This document shows, in pieces, positions 1 through 8,335 of a DNA stretch of 64,000 nt; within the stretch, counting starts at the first letter, position 1, and every line of letters starts with the position of its first letter. The translations under genes were made by a program, and so were the position numbers. Below the pieces are notes generated by a model. That model searched no databases. It was given only the letters and a program-made list of their open reading frames with translations, and was not told the DNA's origin. Source of the stretch: Bradyrhizobium macuxiense (GTDB lineage Bacteria > Pseudomonadota > Alphaproteobacteria > Rhizobiales > Xanthobacteraceae); the NCBI RefSeq assembly GCF_007993935.1, contig NZ_VITY01000019.1, forward strand, positions 107,056 to 171,055. Reading direction: 5' to 3'.

Positions 1-286
1 GTTCCTGATCGTGCTGGACGAGCCGAACTCCAACCTCGACAGCGAAGGCGACGAAGCGCTGACCCGCGCGGTGCGCAGCGCCCGCGAGCGCGGCGCCGTC
101 GTCATCGTGGTCGCGCACCGGCCGATCGGCATCGAGGGCGTCGACCAGTTGCTGGTGCTGAAGGACGGCCGCATGCAGACCTTCGGGCCGAAGGAAACCG
201 TGCTGGCGCAGGTGCTGCAGCGCGCCGCGCCGCCGGTGCCCACGCCGATCAAGATCGTCGCCGATGCGGGGGCGGCCAAGTCATGA
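1..286 (+). CDS. Type I secretion ABC transporter ATPase/permease, C-terminal end (partial)
   Basis: Only the last ~95 codons are inside the window; the gene starts upstream. The frame opens with a Walker B segment (FLIVLDEP), a D-loop (SNLDSEGD) and a switch histidine (VVAHRP), the end of an ABC nucleotide-binding domain. The next gene is a HlyD-type adaptor overlapping by 4 bp (ATGA), which is the usual order of PrtD/HlyB-type exporters, so the protein probably energises export of an unfolded substrate across the inner membrane. The substrate and the TolC-type partner are not in view. Confidence 0.9.
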   Translation, partial: FLIVLDEPNSNLDSEGDEALTRAVRSARERGAVVIVVAHRPIGIEGVDQLLVLKDGRMQTFGPKETVLAQVLQRAAPPVPTPIKIVADAGAAKS

Positions 287-1605
287 GCGGCCGCCTGACC
301 GATCAACCGCGCAACGCGCATGCTTCGATCAGGAAGCACCTCGTGGTCGGCCTCGCCGTGGTTCTGGTGCTGGGCGGCGGCGTCGGCGGCTGGGCGGCGA
401 CGGTGCCGATCTCGGGTGCGCTGATCGCGCCGGGCTCGGTGGTGGTCGATACCAACGTCAAGAAGGTGCAGCATCCGACCGGCGGCGTCGTCGGCGAAAT
501 CCTGGCGCGCGACGGCGACACGGTCAAGGCGGGCGATGTCGTGGTGCGTCTCGACGAGACCGTCGTGAAGGCGAGCCTTGCGATCGTGGTCAAGACCCTG
601 AACGGTCTCTATGCGCGCGCGGCCCGGCTCCAGGCCGAGCAGCAAGGCCTCGACAAGATCGCGTTTCCGCCGCAGCTCACTGAACAGGCCAAAGATCCCG
701 ACGTTCGGGATATCATGGCGAGCGAAACCAAGCTGTTCGAGGTGCGGGTCAACGGCCGCGCCGGCCAGAAGGCGCAGCTGCGCGAGCGCGTCACCCAGCT
801 CAACGAGGAAATCGCCGGCCTGCAGGCGCAGGAAACCGCCAAGGACAAGGAGATCGCGCTGGTGCAGCAGGAGCTGGTCGGCGTCCGCCAGCTCTATGAG
901 CAGCATCTGGTGCAACTGACCCGCCTGACGACACTGGAGCGGGACGCGGCGCGGCTCTCCGGCGAGCGCGCGCAGTACATTGCGTCGCGCGCCCAGGCCA
1001 AGGGCAAGATCACCGAGACCGAGCTGCAGATCATCCAGGTCGACAAGGACATGCTCTCGGAGGTCTCGAAGGACCTGCGCGAGGCCAACGACAAGATCGG
1101 CGAGTTCGTCGAGCGTAAGGTGACCGCCGAAGACCAGCTCCGTCGCATCGACATCCGCGCGCCGCAGGATGGCGTCGTGCTGCAATCCACCGTCCACACC
1201 GTCGGCGGCGTCATCACCGCGGGCGACGCCATCATGATGATCGTGCCGAGGGCCGACGACCTGTCGGTCGAGGCCAAGGTCAATCCGCAGGACATCGACA
1301 AGCTTCAGGTCGGACAGAAGACCGTGCTACGGCTCTCCGCCTTCAACCAGCGCACCACGCCGGAGCTGAACGGTGTCGTTACCCGCGTCTCCGCCGACAC
1401 CACAACTGACCAGCGTACCGGGCAGAGCTACTACACGATCCGCGTCTCGATGCCGCCGGAGGAGGTCAAGCGCCTCGGCAGCGAGGTCAAGATCATCCCC
1501 GGCATGCCGGTGGAAGCCTTCGTCCAGACCGGCGACCGCACCATGCTGTCGTATCTGATGAAGCCGCTGAGCGACCAGTTCATGCGCTCGTTCCGCGAGA
1601 AGTGA
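283..1605 (+). CDS. HlyD-family type I secretion periplasmic adaptor
   Basis: A 440-residue membrane fusion protein of the PrtE/AprE/HlyD class, which bridges the inner-membrane ABC exporter and an outer-membrane TolC-like channel. Visible parts are a short cytoplasmic N-terminus, one membrane segment (about residues 23-45), a lipoyl-like half domain (about 55-92), a long charged coiled-coil (about 110-270), the second lipoyl half (IRAPQDGVV, about 290-300), and a C-terminal beta-barrel region ending in MLSYLMKPLSDQ, a typical family ending. The start codon overlaps the ATPase stop codon, indicating translational coupling. No outer-membrane partner follows, so the operon ends here. Confidence 0.92.
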   Translation: MSGRLTDQPRNAHASIRKHLVVGLAVVLVLGGGVGGWAATVPISGALIAPGSVVVDTNVKKVQHPTGGVVGEILARDGDTVKAGDVVVRLDETVVKASLAIVVKTLNGLYARAARLQAEQQGLDKIAFPPQLTEQAKDPDVRDIMASETKLFEVRVNGRAGQKAQLRERVTQLNEEIAGLQAQETAKDKEIALVQQELVGVRQLYEQHLVQLTRLTTLERDAARLSGERAQYIASRAQAKGKITETELQIIQVDKDMLSEVSKDLREANDKIGEFVERKVTAEDQLRRIDIRAPQDGVVLQSTVHTVGGVITAGDAIMMIVPRADDLSVEAKVNPQDIDKLQVGQKTVLRLSAFNQRTTPELNGVVTRVSADTTTDQRTGQSYYTIRVSMPPEEVKRLGSEVKIIPGMPVEAFVQTGDRTMLSYLMKPLSDQFMRSFREK

Positions 1606-1622
1606 GTTCGCGCGACGGTTCG

Positions 1623-1712
1623 CGTAGCCCGGATGAAGCGCAGCGAAATCCGGGAGCGGTGGTGCAGCGGATGAAGTTGTCCCGGATTACGCTTCGCTTT
1701 ATCCGGGCTACG
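1623..1712. repeat. Palindromic intergenic repeat (CGTAGCCCGGAT type)
   Basis: Perfect terminal inverted arms, CGTAGCCCGGAT and ATCCGGGCTACG, enclose secondary complementary stretches (GAAGCG.. and ..CGCTTC). It lies just downstream of the HlyD gene and can fold into a long hairpin. It is one of several such families in this window. Confidence 0.8.
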
Positions 1713-1746
1713 CCGTCTTCGCTGGAGTGCGATCTCCCTCCACCAA

Positions 1747-1871
1747 GTCGTCCCTGCGAAAGCAGGGACCCATAACCACCATTGGAGGTTGTAAGCGACG
1801 GCTGTGGCTCCAGCGTCGTTCAAGAGGCGAGATTCGTGGTTATGGGTCGCGCTTCGCTTGCCCGGGACGAC
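1747..1871. repeat. Palindromic repeat (GTCGTCCCTGCGAAAGCAGG type), copy 1
   Basis: Starts GTCGTCCCTGCGAAAGCAGG, then GACCCATAACCAC, and ends with the complementary GTGGTTATGGGTC...GGGACGAC. Related elements lie at 27473-27595 and 50619-50740. Spurious reading frames containing WVPAFAGTT arise from this repeat. Confidence 0.8.
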
Positions 1872-1879
1872 GCCAGAAA

Positions 1880-2362
1880 CTATCGCGCTAGATTCGTCAA
1901 CAACAGCTCCAGCGCCGCCTTCGCGAACGCCTGCATGTTGGCCTGCCGGTCACCGCTTCCGGTCTCCAGCGTGATCACCTGCTGCTTGGGACCTGCGACC
2001 GCCATGCAGCTGTGGCCAGCGGCGTCGCCGTAGCGGTTGCCGGTCGGGCCGGCGGCGCCGGTCTCCGACAATCCCCAGTCGGTCGAGAGGCGCTCGCGGA
2101 TCTGGCGCGCCAGCAGCTGCGCATAGGGTTCCGACGACGAGCGAAGCCCGCGCATTGCGTCGTCCGGAATATCCATCAACACGCGCCGCGCATCGCGGGT
2201 GTAGATCACGCCGCCGCCGAGGAAGTAGGCCGACGCGCCCGGTACTGCGAGCAGCGATGCCGAGATCAGCCCGCCGGTGGACGATTCCGCGACCGCAATC
2301 GTCTGCTTGTTCGCGATCAGTTTGGCGGCGACCTGTTCGGCGATGGATGTGAGTGCGTTCAT
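1880..2362 (-). CDS. CinA C-terminal-domain protein (nicotinamide-nucleotide amidohydrolase-like)
   Basis: 160 residues, matching a stand-alone CinA/PncC domain. Family members deamidate nicotinamide mononucleotide in NAD recycling. The signature AESSTGG is at residues 25-31, and the second conserved block is ETGAAGPTGNRYGD, where many relatives have a GIAGPGG-type loop. I chose the ATG at 2362 because the sequence just upstream (GAGAAAGAG) can serve as a ribosome site and because the reading frame further upstream does not look protein-like. It is transcribed away from the amidohydrolase operon, from the shared ~195-bp gap, which carries an imperfect inverted repeat (TTGAATAT/ATATCAA, 2467-2487). 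Amidase activity is inferred from family membership only. Confidence 0.85.
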   Translation of the reverse strand: MNALTSIAEQVAAKLIANKQTIAVAESSTGGLISASLLAVPGASAYFLGGGVIYTRDARRVLMDIPDDAMRGLRSSSEPYAQLLARQIRERLSTDWGLSETGAAGPTGNRYGDAAGHSCMAVAGPKQQVITLETGSGDRQANMQAFAKAALELLLTNLAR

Positions 2363-2557
2363 CGGCGCTCTTTCTCGTTGCGTGCCATGAAATTCCTGTA
2401 GGGCGTTCTGCCTTCCTAGCACACCACATCGGTCCCTGCCGAGTTGCGGATCGCGGTACGGCCTGCTTGAATATCGGACAATATCAAGCTGCGCCTCACA
2501 AGGTGTTGTGAGCCTGCGCGGAGGAAACTCGCCGAGGAAACACGCTGAGGGAACAAC

Positions 2558-3673
2558 ATGACGTCGCCGATCGCGGGCGGCGTGGATTGCGATCTGCATC
2601 CCGCCGTGCCTCACCTCACCAGCCTGCTGCCATACATGAACGACTACTGGCGCGACCAGGTGACGACGCGCGGCATGACCGACCTGATCTCACAATCCTA
2701 TCCGACCAATTCACCGATCTCATCGCGGCCGGACTGGCGCCCCGCGCAGGGCAAGCCGGGCTCGAGTCTCGCCGACATGCAGCGCCAGGCGCTCGATAAA
2801 TTCGGCTCCGCGTACGGCATCTGCAACCCGCTCTATGGCGTGCAGATGGTGTTCTCCGAGGACATGGCCGATGCGTTTTGCCGCGCGCTGAACGACTGGC
2901 TGGTCAAGGAATGGCTCGACAAGGACGATCGCCTGCGCGGCTCGATCGTGATCCCCGTGCAGAGCATCGAGAAGGCGGTCGCCGAGATCGAGCGCTGTGC
3001 GCAGGACAAGCGCTTCGTGCAGGTGCTGATGTTGGTCATGGGCGACATGCCGCTCGGCAAGCGTCACTACTGGCCGATTTACGCCGCCGCCGAGCGGCTC
3101 GGCCTGCCGATCGGCATCCATGCCGGCAGCGCCTATCACAACCCGCCGACCTCGGTCGGCTGGGGCTCCTACCACATCGAGGACTATGTCGCGCAGGCGC
3201 AGGCCTTCCAGACCCAGCTCACCAGCCTGATCGTCGAGGGCGTGTTCGCGCGGCATCCGGCCCTGAAAATGGTGATGCTGGAGTCCGGCTTCACCTGGCT
3301 GCCGCCGTTCCTGTGGCGGCTGCACAAGTTCTGGCGCGGCGTGCGCATGGAAACGCCGTGGGTCGACCGCGCGCCGCTGGAGATTGTGCGCAGCAACATC
3401 CGCTTCTCGTTGCAGCCGGTCGATGCGCCGCCGGAACCTGACACCTTGAACCGGCTGTTCGACCATATGCAGTCGGACGAATTGATCCTATTCTCATCAG
3501 ACTATCCGCACTGGCAGTTCGACGGCGACGAGGTGCTGCCGCAGGGGTTGTCGCCGGATCTGGTACGCAAGATCATGATCGACAACCCGCATGCGACCTA
3601 TCCGCGCCTCGAGGTGGGGCATGATCCCGAAAAGTGGTCCCCGGTTTTCGGACAAGATCATGCCCAGAACTAA
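2558..3673 (+). CDS. Metal-dependent amidohydrolase (amidohydrolase_2 family), copy 1
   Basis: 371-residue TIM-barrel hydrolase or decarboxylase of the ACMSD/gamma-resorcylate-decarboxylase superfamily. Likely metal and catalytic residues are in DCDLHP (residues 10-15), GIHAG (His188) and SSDYPHW (from residue 313). A GAGGGA ribosome site precedes the ATG. The next gene is a clear paralogue in tandem, followed by a Rieske ferredoxin, which suggests ring or carboxyl chemistry on an aromatic or cyclic substrate; the substrate cannot be deduced. The last ~17 residues (about 354-370, HDPEKWSPVF...) are encoded by a palindromic repeat (3617-3665) that has been read through, so the C-terminal tail is not native to the family. 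Confidence 0.85.
   Translation: MTSPIAGGVDCDLHPAVPHLTSLLPYMNDYWRDQVTTRGMTDLISQSYPTNSPISSRPDWRPAQGKPGSSLADMQRQALDKFGSAYGICNPLYGVQMVFSEDMADAFCRALNDWLVKEWLDKDDRLRGSIVIPVQSIEKAVAEIERCAQDKRFVQVLMLVMGDMPLGKRHYWPIYAAAERLGLPIGIHAGSAYHNPPTSVGWGSYHIEDYVAQAQAFQTQLTSLIVEGVFARHPALKMVMLESGFTWLPPFLWRLHKFWRGVRMETPWVDRAPLEIVRSNIRFSLQPVDAPPEPDTLNRLFDHMQSDELILFSSDYPHWQFDGDEVLPQGLSPDLVRKIMIDNPHATYPRLEVGHDPEKWSPVFGQDHAQN
3617..3665. repeat. Palindromic repeat inside the 3' end of amidohydrolase copy 1
   Basis: The 49-bp element begins GGGCATGATC, has complementary inner stretches (CCGAAAA and TTTTCGG), and ends GATCATGCCC. It is translated in frame as the tail of the preceding gene. A second copy lies at 4792-4839. 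Confidence 0.85.
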
Positions 3674-3688
3674 AGAGGAGACGACGCG

Positions 3689-4798
3689 ATGAATGTGCAG
3701 ATTCGGGAGCGCCCGGACGCGGCATCGTCAACCGGTATCAAGACCGCGATCGCGGATTGCGACATCCATCCGGCGCGCGCGACCAAGGACGAGCTGTTCC
3801 CCTACCTTGAAAAGCGCTGGCACGCGCATCTCGAAACCTTCGGCATTCAGGCCTATCAGGGCATGATGGAAGGCCGGCCCTATCCGAAGGCGCAGCCCAA
3901 CGCGTCGCGCCGCGATGCCTATCCGCCGGAAGGCGGCCCACAGGGCTCGTCGCTGTCCTTCATGCAGAAGCAGCATCTCGATCCCAACAATGTCGCGCTT
4001 GGCGTGCTCAACCCGCTCGCCACCGGACAGGGGCTGCGCAACCAGGATCTCGCCGGCGCGGTCTGCTCGGCGATCAACGACTGGCAGATCGAGAAGTGGA
4101 CCAGCAAGGACTCCCGGCTGAAGGGCTCGGTCGTCGTCGCCAATGAGGATGGCGTGTCGGCCGCCGCGGAAATCCGCAAGCGGGCAGGGGACACGAATTT
4201 CGTTCAGGTGCTGCTGTTGAGCCGCAATGTCGAGCCGCTCGGCCAGCGCCGTTACTGGCCGATCTATGAGGCGGCCCAGGAGGTCGGCCTTCCGATCGGC
4301 GTGCATGCGTTCGGCTTCGGCGGCAACCCGATCACTGCCTCAGGCTGGCCGAGCCACTATATCGAGGAGATGGTCGGCCATTCGCAGTGCCAGCAGACCG
4401 CGCTGGCGAGCCTCGTGCTCGAGGGTGTGTTCGAGCGCTTCCCGAAACTGAAGATGGTGATGGTCGAAGCCGGCTTCGGCTGGGCGCCGTCGCTGGCCTG
4501 GCGCCTCGACAAGGTGTTTGCGCGGCTGCACAGCGAGGTGCCGCATTTGAAGCGCAAGCCGTCGGAATATATCCGCGATCACATCTGGTGGACGACGCAG
4601 CCGATGGAGGATCCGGAGAGCCGCGACCACCTGTTCCAGACCATCGAGTGGATCGGCTGGGACAAGCTGTTGTTCGCGACCGACTATCCGCATTGGGATT
4701 ACGACGAGCCGTCGCGCGTGCTGCCGGCCGGCGTCAGCGACGCCAACCGCCAGGCGTTCTATCTCGACAATGCGAAGCAGCTGTACGGTATCGCATGA
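3689..4798 (+). CDS. Metal-dependent amidohydrolase (amidohydrolase_2 family), copy 2
   Basis: 369 residues, paralogous along the whole length to the preceding gene: DCDIHP (residues 23-28), GVHAF (His206) and ATDYPHW (from residue 330) occupy equivalent places. It begins 15 bp after copy 1 with a strong AGAGGAG ribosome site, so the two are co-transcribed and may form a heteromer or act on successive substrates. The TGA stop codon lies inside a palindromic repeat (4792-4839), so the repeat set the present C-terminus (LYGIA). No reaction can be assigned beyond the metal-dependent hydrolase/decarboxylase superfamily. Confidence 0.85.
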   Translation: MNVQIRERPDAASSTGIKTAIADCDIHPARATKDELFPYLEKRWHAHLETFGIQAYQGMMEGRPYPKAQPNASRRDAYPPEGGPQGSSLSFMQKQHLDPNNVALGVLNPLATGQGLRNQDLAGAVCSAINDWQIEKWTSKDSRLKGSVVVANEDGVSAAAEIRKRAGDTNFVQVLLLSRNVEPLGQRRYWPIYEAAQEVGLPIGVHAFGFGGNPITASGWPSHYIEEMVGHSQCQQTALASLVLEGVFERFPKLKMVMVEAGFGWAPSLAWRLDKVFARLHSEVPHLKRKPSEYIRDHIWWTTQPMEDPESRDHLFQTIEWIGWDKLLFATDYPHWDYDEPSRVLPAGVSDANRQAFYLDNAKQLYGIA

Positions 4799-4839
4799 TC
4801 CGAAAAAGTGGGAACCGGTTTTTCGAATCAGATCATGCG
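4792..4839. repeat. Palindromic repeat at the end of amidohydrolase copy 2
   Basis: The 48-bp element begins CGCATGATCCGAAAAAGTGG and ends GATCATGCG. It belongs to the same family as 3617-3665 and supplies the TGA stop codon (4796-4798) of the upstream gene. Confidence 0.85.
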
Positions 4840-4851
4840 TGAGATCAACTA

Positions 4852-5265
4852 ATGGCAAGGCACGTGATCGCTCCCGTGGACGAGTTGCCGCCGGGTTCGC
4901 GAAAATTCCTCGAGATCGACGGGCGGCCGATCGCCGTCTTCAACGTCAAGGGCGAGTTCTTCGGCCTGTTGAATCGCTGCCCGCATCAGGGCGCGGCGCT
5001 GTGCGAGGGACCGCTGATCGGGCTGGCGTCGTCGTCCGATCCCGGCGAGATCGAATACACCAAGCTCGGCGAGATCCTGCGCTGTCCCTGGCACGGCTGG
5101 GAGTTCGATATCCGCACCGGCCAGTCCTATTGCGATCCGCGCCGCTTCCGCGTGCGCGCCTATCCCGTCAGTGTCGAGCCGGGCACCAATGTGGTGAAGG
5201 GACCGTATGTCGCCGAGACCATCAAGGTCGCGGTGGAGAGCGACTACGTGGTGGTGGATCTGTAG
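4852..5265 (+). CDS. Rieske [2Fe-2S] ferredoxin
   Basis: 137-residue single-domain Rieske protein. Cluster ligands are Cys43-X-His45 (CPHQG) and Cys78-X2-His81 (CPWHG). It lacks the catalytic mononuclear-iron domain of an oxygenase alpha subunit, so it probably carries electrons. It is the third gene of a run with two amidohydrolases, 53 bp downstream of copy 2. No reductase or oxygenase is adjacent, so its partner is either elsewhere or one of the neighbouring hydrolases. No strong ribosome site is visible before the ATG (TGAGATCAACTAATGG). Confidence 0.88.
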   Translation: MARHVIAPVDELPPGSRKFLEIDGRPIAVFNVKGEFFGLLNRCPHQGAALCEGPLIGLASSSDPGEIEYTKLGEILRCPWHGWEFDIRTGQSYCDPRRFRVRAYPVSVEPGTNVVKGPYVAETIKVAVESDYVVVDL

Positions 5266-5307
5266 CCGCGATCGTCCCGGAATCCAGTTCACCGGAGATG
5301 TCAATCG

Positions 5308-5886
5308 GTGAGCGTGATGCGAAGCATTCTGTTGCGCGCGTTTGGCCGCCCGCGGGGCCTGCTGGGCAGGCTGGGCGGTGTCATCATGGCGCGCACCAAT
5401 GCCGATTGCGGCGCGTGGGTGACGGATCTTCTCGAGGTCGAATCGGACGACCGCGTGCTGGAAGTGGGGTTCGGCCCCGGCGTCGTCATTCAACGCTTGT
5501 CGAGTTTGGTGCCGGCCGGCTCGGTTGCGGGCATCGATGCGTCACCGGAGATGGTCGGGCAGGCTCGCGCACGGAACACGACCGCGGTCGGGGATGGCCG
5601 TATCGATCTGAGGCTGGGCTCGGTGGAGCACTTGCCGTTCGACGACGGCAGTTTTGACAAGGCGCTGGCGATCAATTCGATGCAGGTCTGGCCGGACGCT
5701 GTCGCCGGACTGCGAGAGATCCGGCGCGTGATGAAGCCGGGCGGCAGGATCGCGCTCGGCTTCACGTCTCATTCCGGACAGCCCAGGGAAGGAGTGGTGG
5801 AGAAGATCGTGGCCGCTGGTTTCACGGCGGCTCGCCTGATGGACGGAGACGAGCGCTTCTGTGCGCTGGCGACAAAGGCTTCGTAG
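5308..5886 (+). CDS. Class I SAM-dependent methyltransferase
   Basis: 192 residues with the glycine-rich SAM motif VLEVGFGPG at residues 50-58, an acidic residue at the end of strand 2 (GIDAS) and a post-motif block (VMKPGGR) typical of UbiE/type-11 small-molecule methyltransferases. I use the GTG at 5308; an ATG three codons later is possible. It could belong to the upstream amidohydrolase/Rieske run (42-bp gap, same strand) but has no required link to it. The TAG stop lies within a palindromic repeat. Confidence 0.82.
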   Translation: MSVMRSILLRAFGRPRGLLGRLGGVIMARTNADCGAWVTDLLEVESDDRVLEVGFGPGVVIQRLSSLVPAGSVAGIDASPEMVGQARARNTTAVGDGRIDLRLGSVEHLPFDDGSFDKALAINSMQVWPDAVAGLREIRRVMKPGGRIALGFTSHSGQPREGVVEKIVAAGFTAARLMDGDERFCALATKAS

Positions 5887-6002
5887 GGTGGGTTAGCCGA
5901 CTACGTCCGCCGTAGCTCAACGAGCGGAGGCGGAAGGCGTAACCCACCGTCTTTGTGCGGAAAACAAAGGTGGTGGGTTACGCTTCGCTAACCCACCCTA
6001 CG
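5882..6002. repeat. Palindromic repeat (CGTAGGGTGGGTTAG type)
   Basis: Terminal arms CGTAGGGTGGGTTAG and CTAACCCACCCTACG are perfect inverted repeats, with further internal complementarity. It sits between two convergent genes, where it could act as a bidirectional terminator. A related element is at 33360-33441. Confidence 0.85.
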
Positions 6003-6012
6003 TTCACTCCAT

Positions 6013-7116
6013 TCACTCCGCCATCATCTGCCGCTCCCGCGCGTAGCGCACCAGTGCGACGAAGCGGTAGATGCCGTGCACGAATTTTCCGTAGGGCATC
6101 GTGATGAACAGCGCGAACACCACGCCAAGATGCAGCGCCAGCAGCGGGCCCATCGCGGCGCTCTCGCGCCACAGCAGCAAGGCAAGGCCGGTGATGCTGG
6201 TCAGGAACAGCATCAGGATGAACGCGGTGTCCATGCCCATGGACTGCTCGTCGACCAGCACGCGGTCGCGCTTCCATTTCTCCGACAAGAGCCCGATCGG
6301 GCCGACCACGAGGCCGATGCCGCCGAGCGTGCCGAGCACGACCGGCAGGTCCCACCACGCATAGGGCGCCTCGCGCGCCAGGAGGTAGTGATAGAGCGTC
6401 CCGACGCAGGTCGCGGCGAAGCACAGCAGGAAGCCATAGAAGGTGAAGTGGTGATACAGCTTGCGCCGGTCTGTCGGGTGGTCGTCTTCGTTGAAGCAGC
6501 CGACGCCGCCGCCGTCGAGATAACGCAGCTCGCCGGCGTCACGGACCGCCTGCAGCAGCGATTTCGCATTCGTCGTCCTGCCGACCGGTTCGCCGATATC
6601 GCGCCAGAACGCCCACACACCCATCGCGAGCGCGAGGATCGCGTAGAGCAGGGCGGCGCCGAACAGCAGCGCCATCGCATTGTGCGGCATCAGTTTGTAG
6701 AACGCGCCCGGGCCGGTGTGGCTGCCGGTGAGCACGCCGCGGTCGTTGAGCGCGGCGAAGCCGAAGATGAAGGCGGCAACGCTCAGCGCCGCGATCAGGC
6801 TGATGACGAGGCCGTTGCGCGCGAACGCGCCCGAGAACGCACGCGGCCAGGCATAGGCCGCATAGGATTCGGCGCGCGCGACCGCGAGCGTCTTCGGCAC
6901 ATTGACGTTGAACTCGTGCGGCGGCGAGAACTGGCAGTCGGTGTAGCAGGCGCCGCAGGAATGGCAGAGATTGGCGAGATAGTTCAGGTCGCCGTCGGAG
7001 AACGCGCGGCGCATCTCCATCGCGGGAAACACCGCGCACAGGCCCTCGCAGTAGCGGCAGGAATTGCATACCGTCATCAGGCGGTCGGCTTCCTGCAATG
7101 TCCTCGTCCCGTGCAT
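6013..7116 (-). CDS. tcuB: Tricarballylate utilisation protein B (Fe-S membrane electron-transfer protein)
   Basis: 367 residues. The N-terminus binds two [4Fe-4S] clusters (Cys17/20/23/27 in CNSCRYCEGLC and Cys51/54/57/61 in CHSCGACYTDC), followed by a multi-helix membrane region with conserved histidines, the layout of TcuB/CitB. In Salmonella, TcuB reoxidises the FAD of TcuA and passes electrons to the quinone pool. Here it is the last gene of a minus-strand cluster containing tcuA and tcuC. It starts 22 bp after the esterase gene. No clear Shine-Dalgarno sequence precedes this ATG. Confidence 0.88.
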   Translation of the reverse strand: MHGTRTLQEADRLMTVCNSCRYCEGLCAVFPAMEMRRAFSDGDLNYLANLCHSCGACYTDCQFSPPHEFNVNVPKTLAVARAESYAAYAWPRAFSGAFARNGLVISLIAALSVAAFIFGFAALNDRGVLTGSHTGPGAFYKLMPHNAMALLFGAALLYAILALAMGVWAFWRDIGEPVGRTTNAKSLLQAVRDAGELRYLDGGGVGCFNEDDHPTDRRKLYHHFTFYGFLLCFAATCVGTLYHYLLAREAPYAWWDLPVVLGTLGGIGLVVGPIGLLSEKWKRDRVLVDEQSMGMDTAFILMLFLTSITGLALLLWRESAAMGPLLALHLGVVFALFITMPYGKFVHGIYRFVALVRYARERQMMAE

Positions 7117-7138
7117 CGCTAGTGTATCCCGTATCTCG

Positions 7139-8173
7139 CTACTTTTTCGTCAATCCCTTGCCTTCCAGCCATGTCTGGATCAGGCCGGCGACCTCGGCGT
7201 TGTTCTTGTCCATCATCATCATGTGCGAATTGCCCTTGATGCCGACCTTGGGCAGATCGACCACATCGACGCTGCCTCCGGCGGCGCGGATGGCGTCGGC
7301 AAAGGCGCCACCGGTGGCGCGGATCTTGGGCCAGCGCGAATCGCGCTCGATATAATCGCCGTAGACCATCAGCGTCGGAATGTTCTTCAAGCTTTCGACC
7401 TTGGCGGGATCGCCGACGCCGGCCGGCTCGATCGCGATCAGCGCCTTCACCTTGTCGGGCCGCGCCTGCGCGACCTTGAAGCCGAACGTGCCGGCCTGGC
7501 TGTGGAACAGGATGATGCACGGGCCGACGCGGTCGATCTCGGCAATGTAGGCGGCGATCGTCGCGTCATCGGTGGTGGTCCAGCGCGGCACGTTCTGCTT
7601 GACGAAGTTCTCGTAGCCTTCGTTCGGGAACTGGCTGCCGGGCATCAGCTTGCGCTTGGCCGGATCGGGATCGTAGGAGCCCGCGCCGTCGCCGATGCGG
7701 AAGCGCTCGAACGGATTGGCGGTGGTGAGAAACACCGGCTCGCCCTTGAAGATGTCAGGATATTGCGCCCAGCCGGCGCGGCCGCGCTCGACCGCGTCCG
7801 AATTGTAGACGCTCCAGCCCTTGCGCAGGAAATAGTTCAGCCAGCCCTCGCGTCCGTCCGGCGTCGTCTCATAGGTGACGCCGGTCAGGCCGCCGCCATG
7901 CCACAGCAGCAGCGGATAGGCGCCCTTCTCGTTTTGCGGCAGGAAGTACTGCACGTACATCTGCTCGACCTGGTAGGTGCCGTTCGGGTCGACTTTCGCG
8001 GGCACACCGCCGGGCGTGAAGGTGACTTCCTTCACCGGCTTGCCCGTAATCTCGACCAGACGGCCGCCGACATGGAACGAGCCCATGTCGCGCAGCGCGA
8101 TCGGCTCGGCGGCGTGAGCGGTGGCCGAGGCCATCAGGACAGCCGCAGCGGTGACAATCGCAAGGCGTGACAT
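7139..8173 (-). CDS. Secreted alpha/beta hydrolase, esterase-713-like
   Basis: 344 residues with a cleavable signal peptide (residues 1 to about 21, ending AHA-AE). The fold resembles the Alcaligenes esterase 713 family: an oxyanion block LLWHGGGLTG, the motif TTPDGREGW, a nucleophile serine in FHSQAG, a candidate acid in AIEPAG and a catalytic histidine in GNSHMMMMD. It would act in the periplasm or outside the cell. It sits between tcuA and tcuB on the same strand, so its ester substrate may release the tricarboxylate handled by those proteins; that is an inference. The ATG at 8173 is used because the signal peptide starts there. Confidence 0.82.
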   Translation of the reverse strand: MSRLAIVTAAAVLMASATAHAAEPIALRDMGSFHVGGRLVEITGKPVKEVTFTPGGVPAKVDPNGTYQVEQMYVQYFLPQNEKGAYPLLLWHGGGLTGVTYETTPDGREGWLNYFLRKGWSVYNSDAVERGRAGWAQYPDIFKGEPVFLTTANPFERFRIGDGAGSYDPDPAKRKLMPGSQFPNEGYENFVKQNVPRWTTTDDATIAAYIAEIDRVGPCIILFHSQAGTFGFKVAQARPDKVKALIAIEPAGVGDPAKVESLKNIPTLMVYGDYIERDSRWPKIRATGGAFADAIRAAGGSVDVVDLPKVGIKGNSHMMMMDKNNAEVAGLIQTWLEGKGLTKK

Positions 8174-8187
8174 CGTTCCTCCAATCT

Positions 8188-8318
8188 TCCCCTTCTCCCC
8201 GCGTGCGGGGAGACGGTCGGGATGAGGGGGCTCTCCCAGCACCGCGCTCTTGGAGACTCCCCCTCACCCGTATCGCATCTTCGATGCGATACGACCTCTC
8301 CCCGCAAGCGGGGCGAGG
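8188..8318. repeat. Palindromic repeat (CTCTCCCC...GGGGAGAGG class), copy 1
   Basis: CTTCTCCCCGC..GCGGGGAGA opens the element; GCATCTTCGATGC and CTCTCCCCGCAAGCGGGGCGAG close it. Six other members or variants of this class occur in the window. This copy lies between two genes of the tcu cluster. Confidence 0.75.
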
Positions 8319-8335
8319 TAAGCAAGGCGCGAAAC

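Noticed and set aside
1431..1823. Minus-strand frame containing WVPAFAGTT
   Set aside because: The motif is the translation of the GTCGTCCCTGCGAAAGCAGG repeat; similar frames occur at 50405-50695 and 27513. Not a gene.
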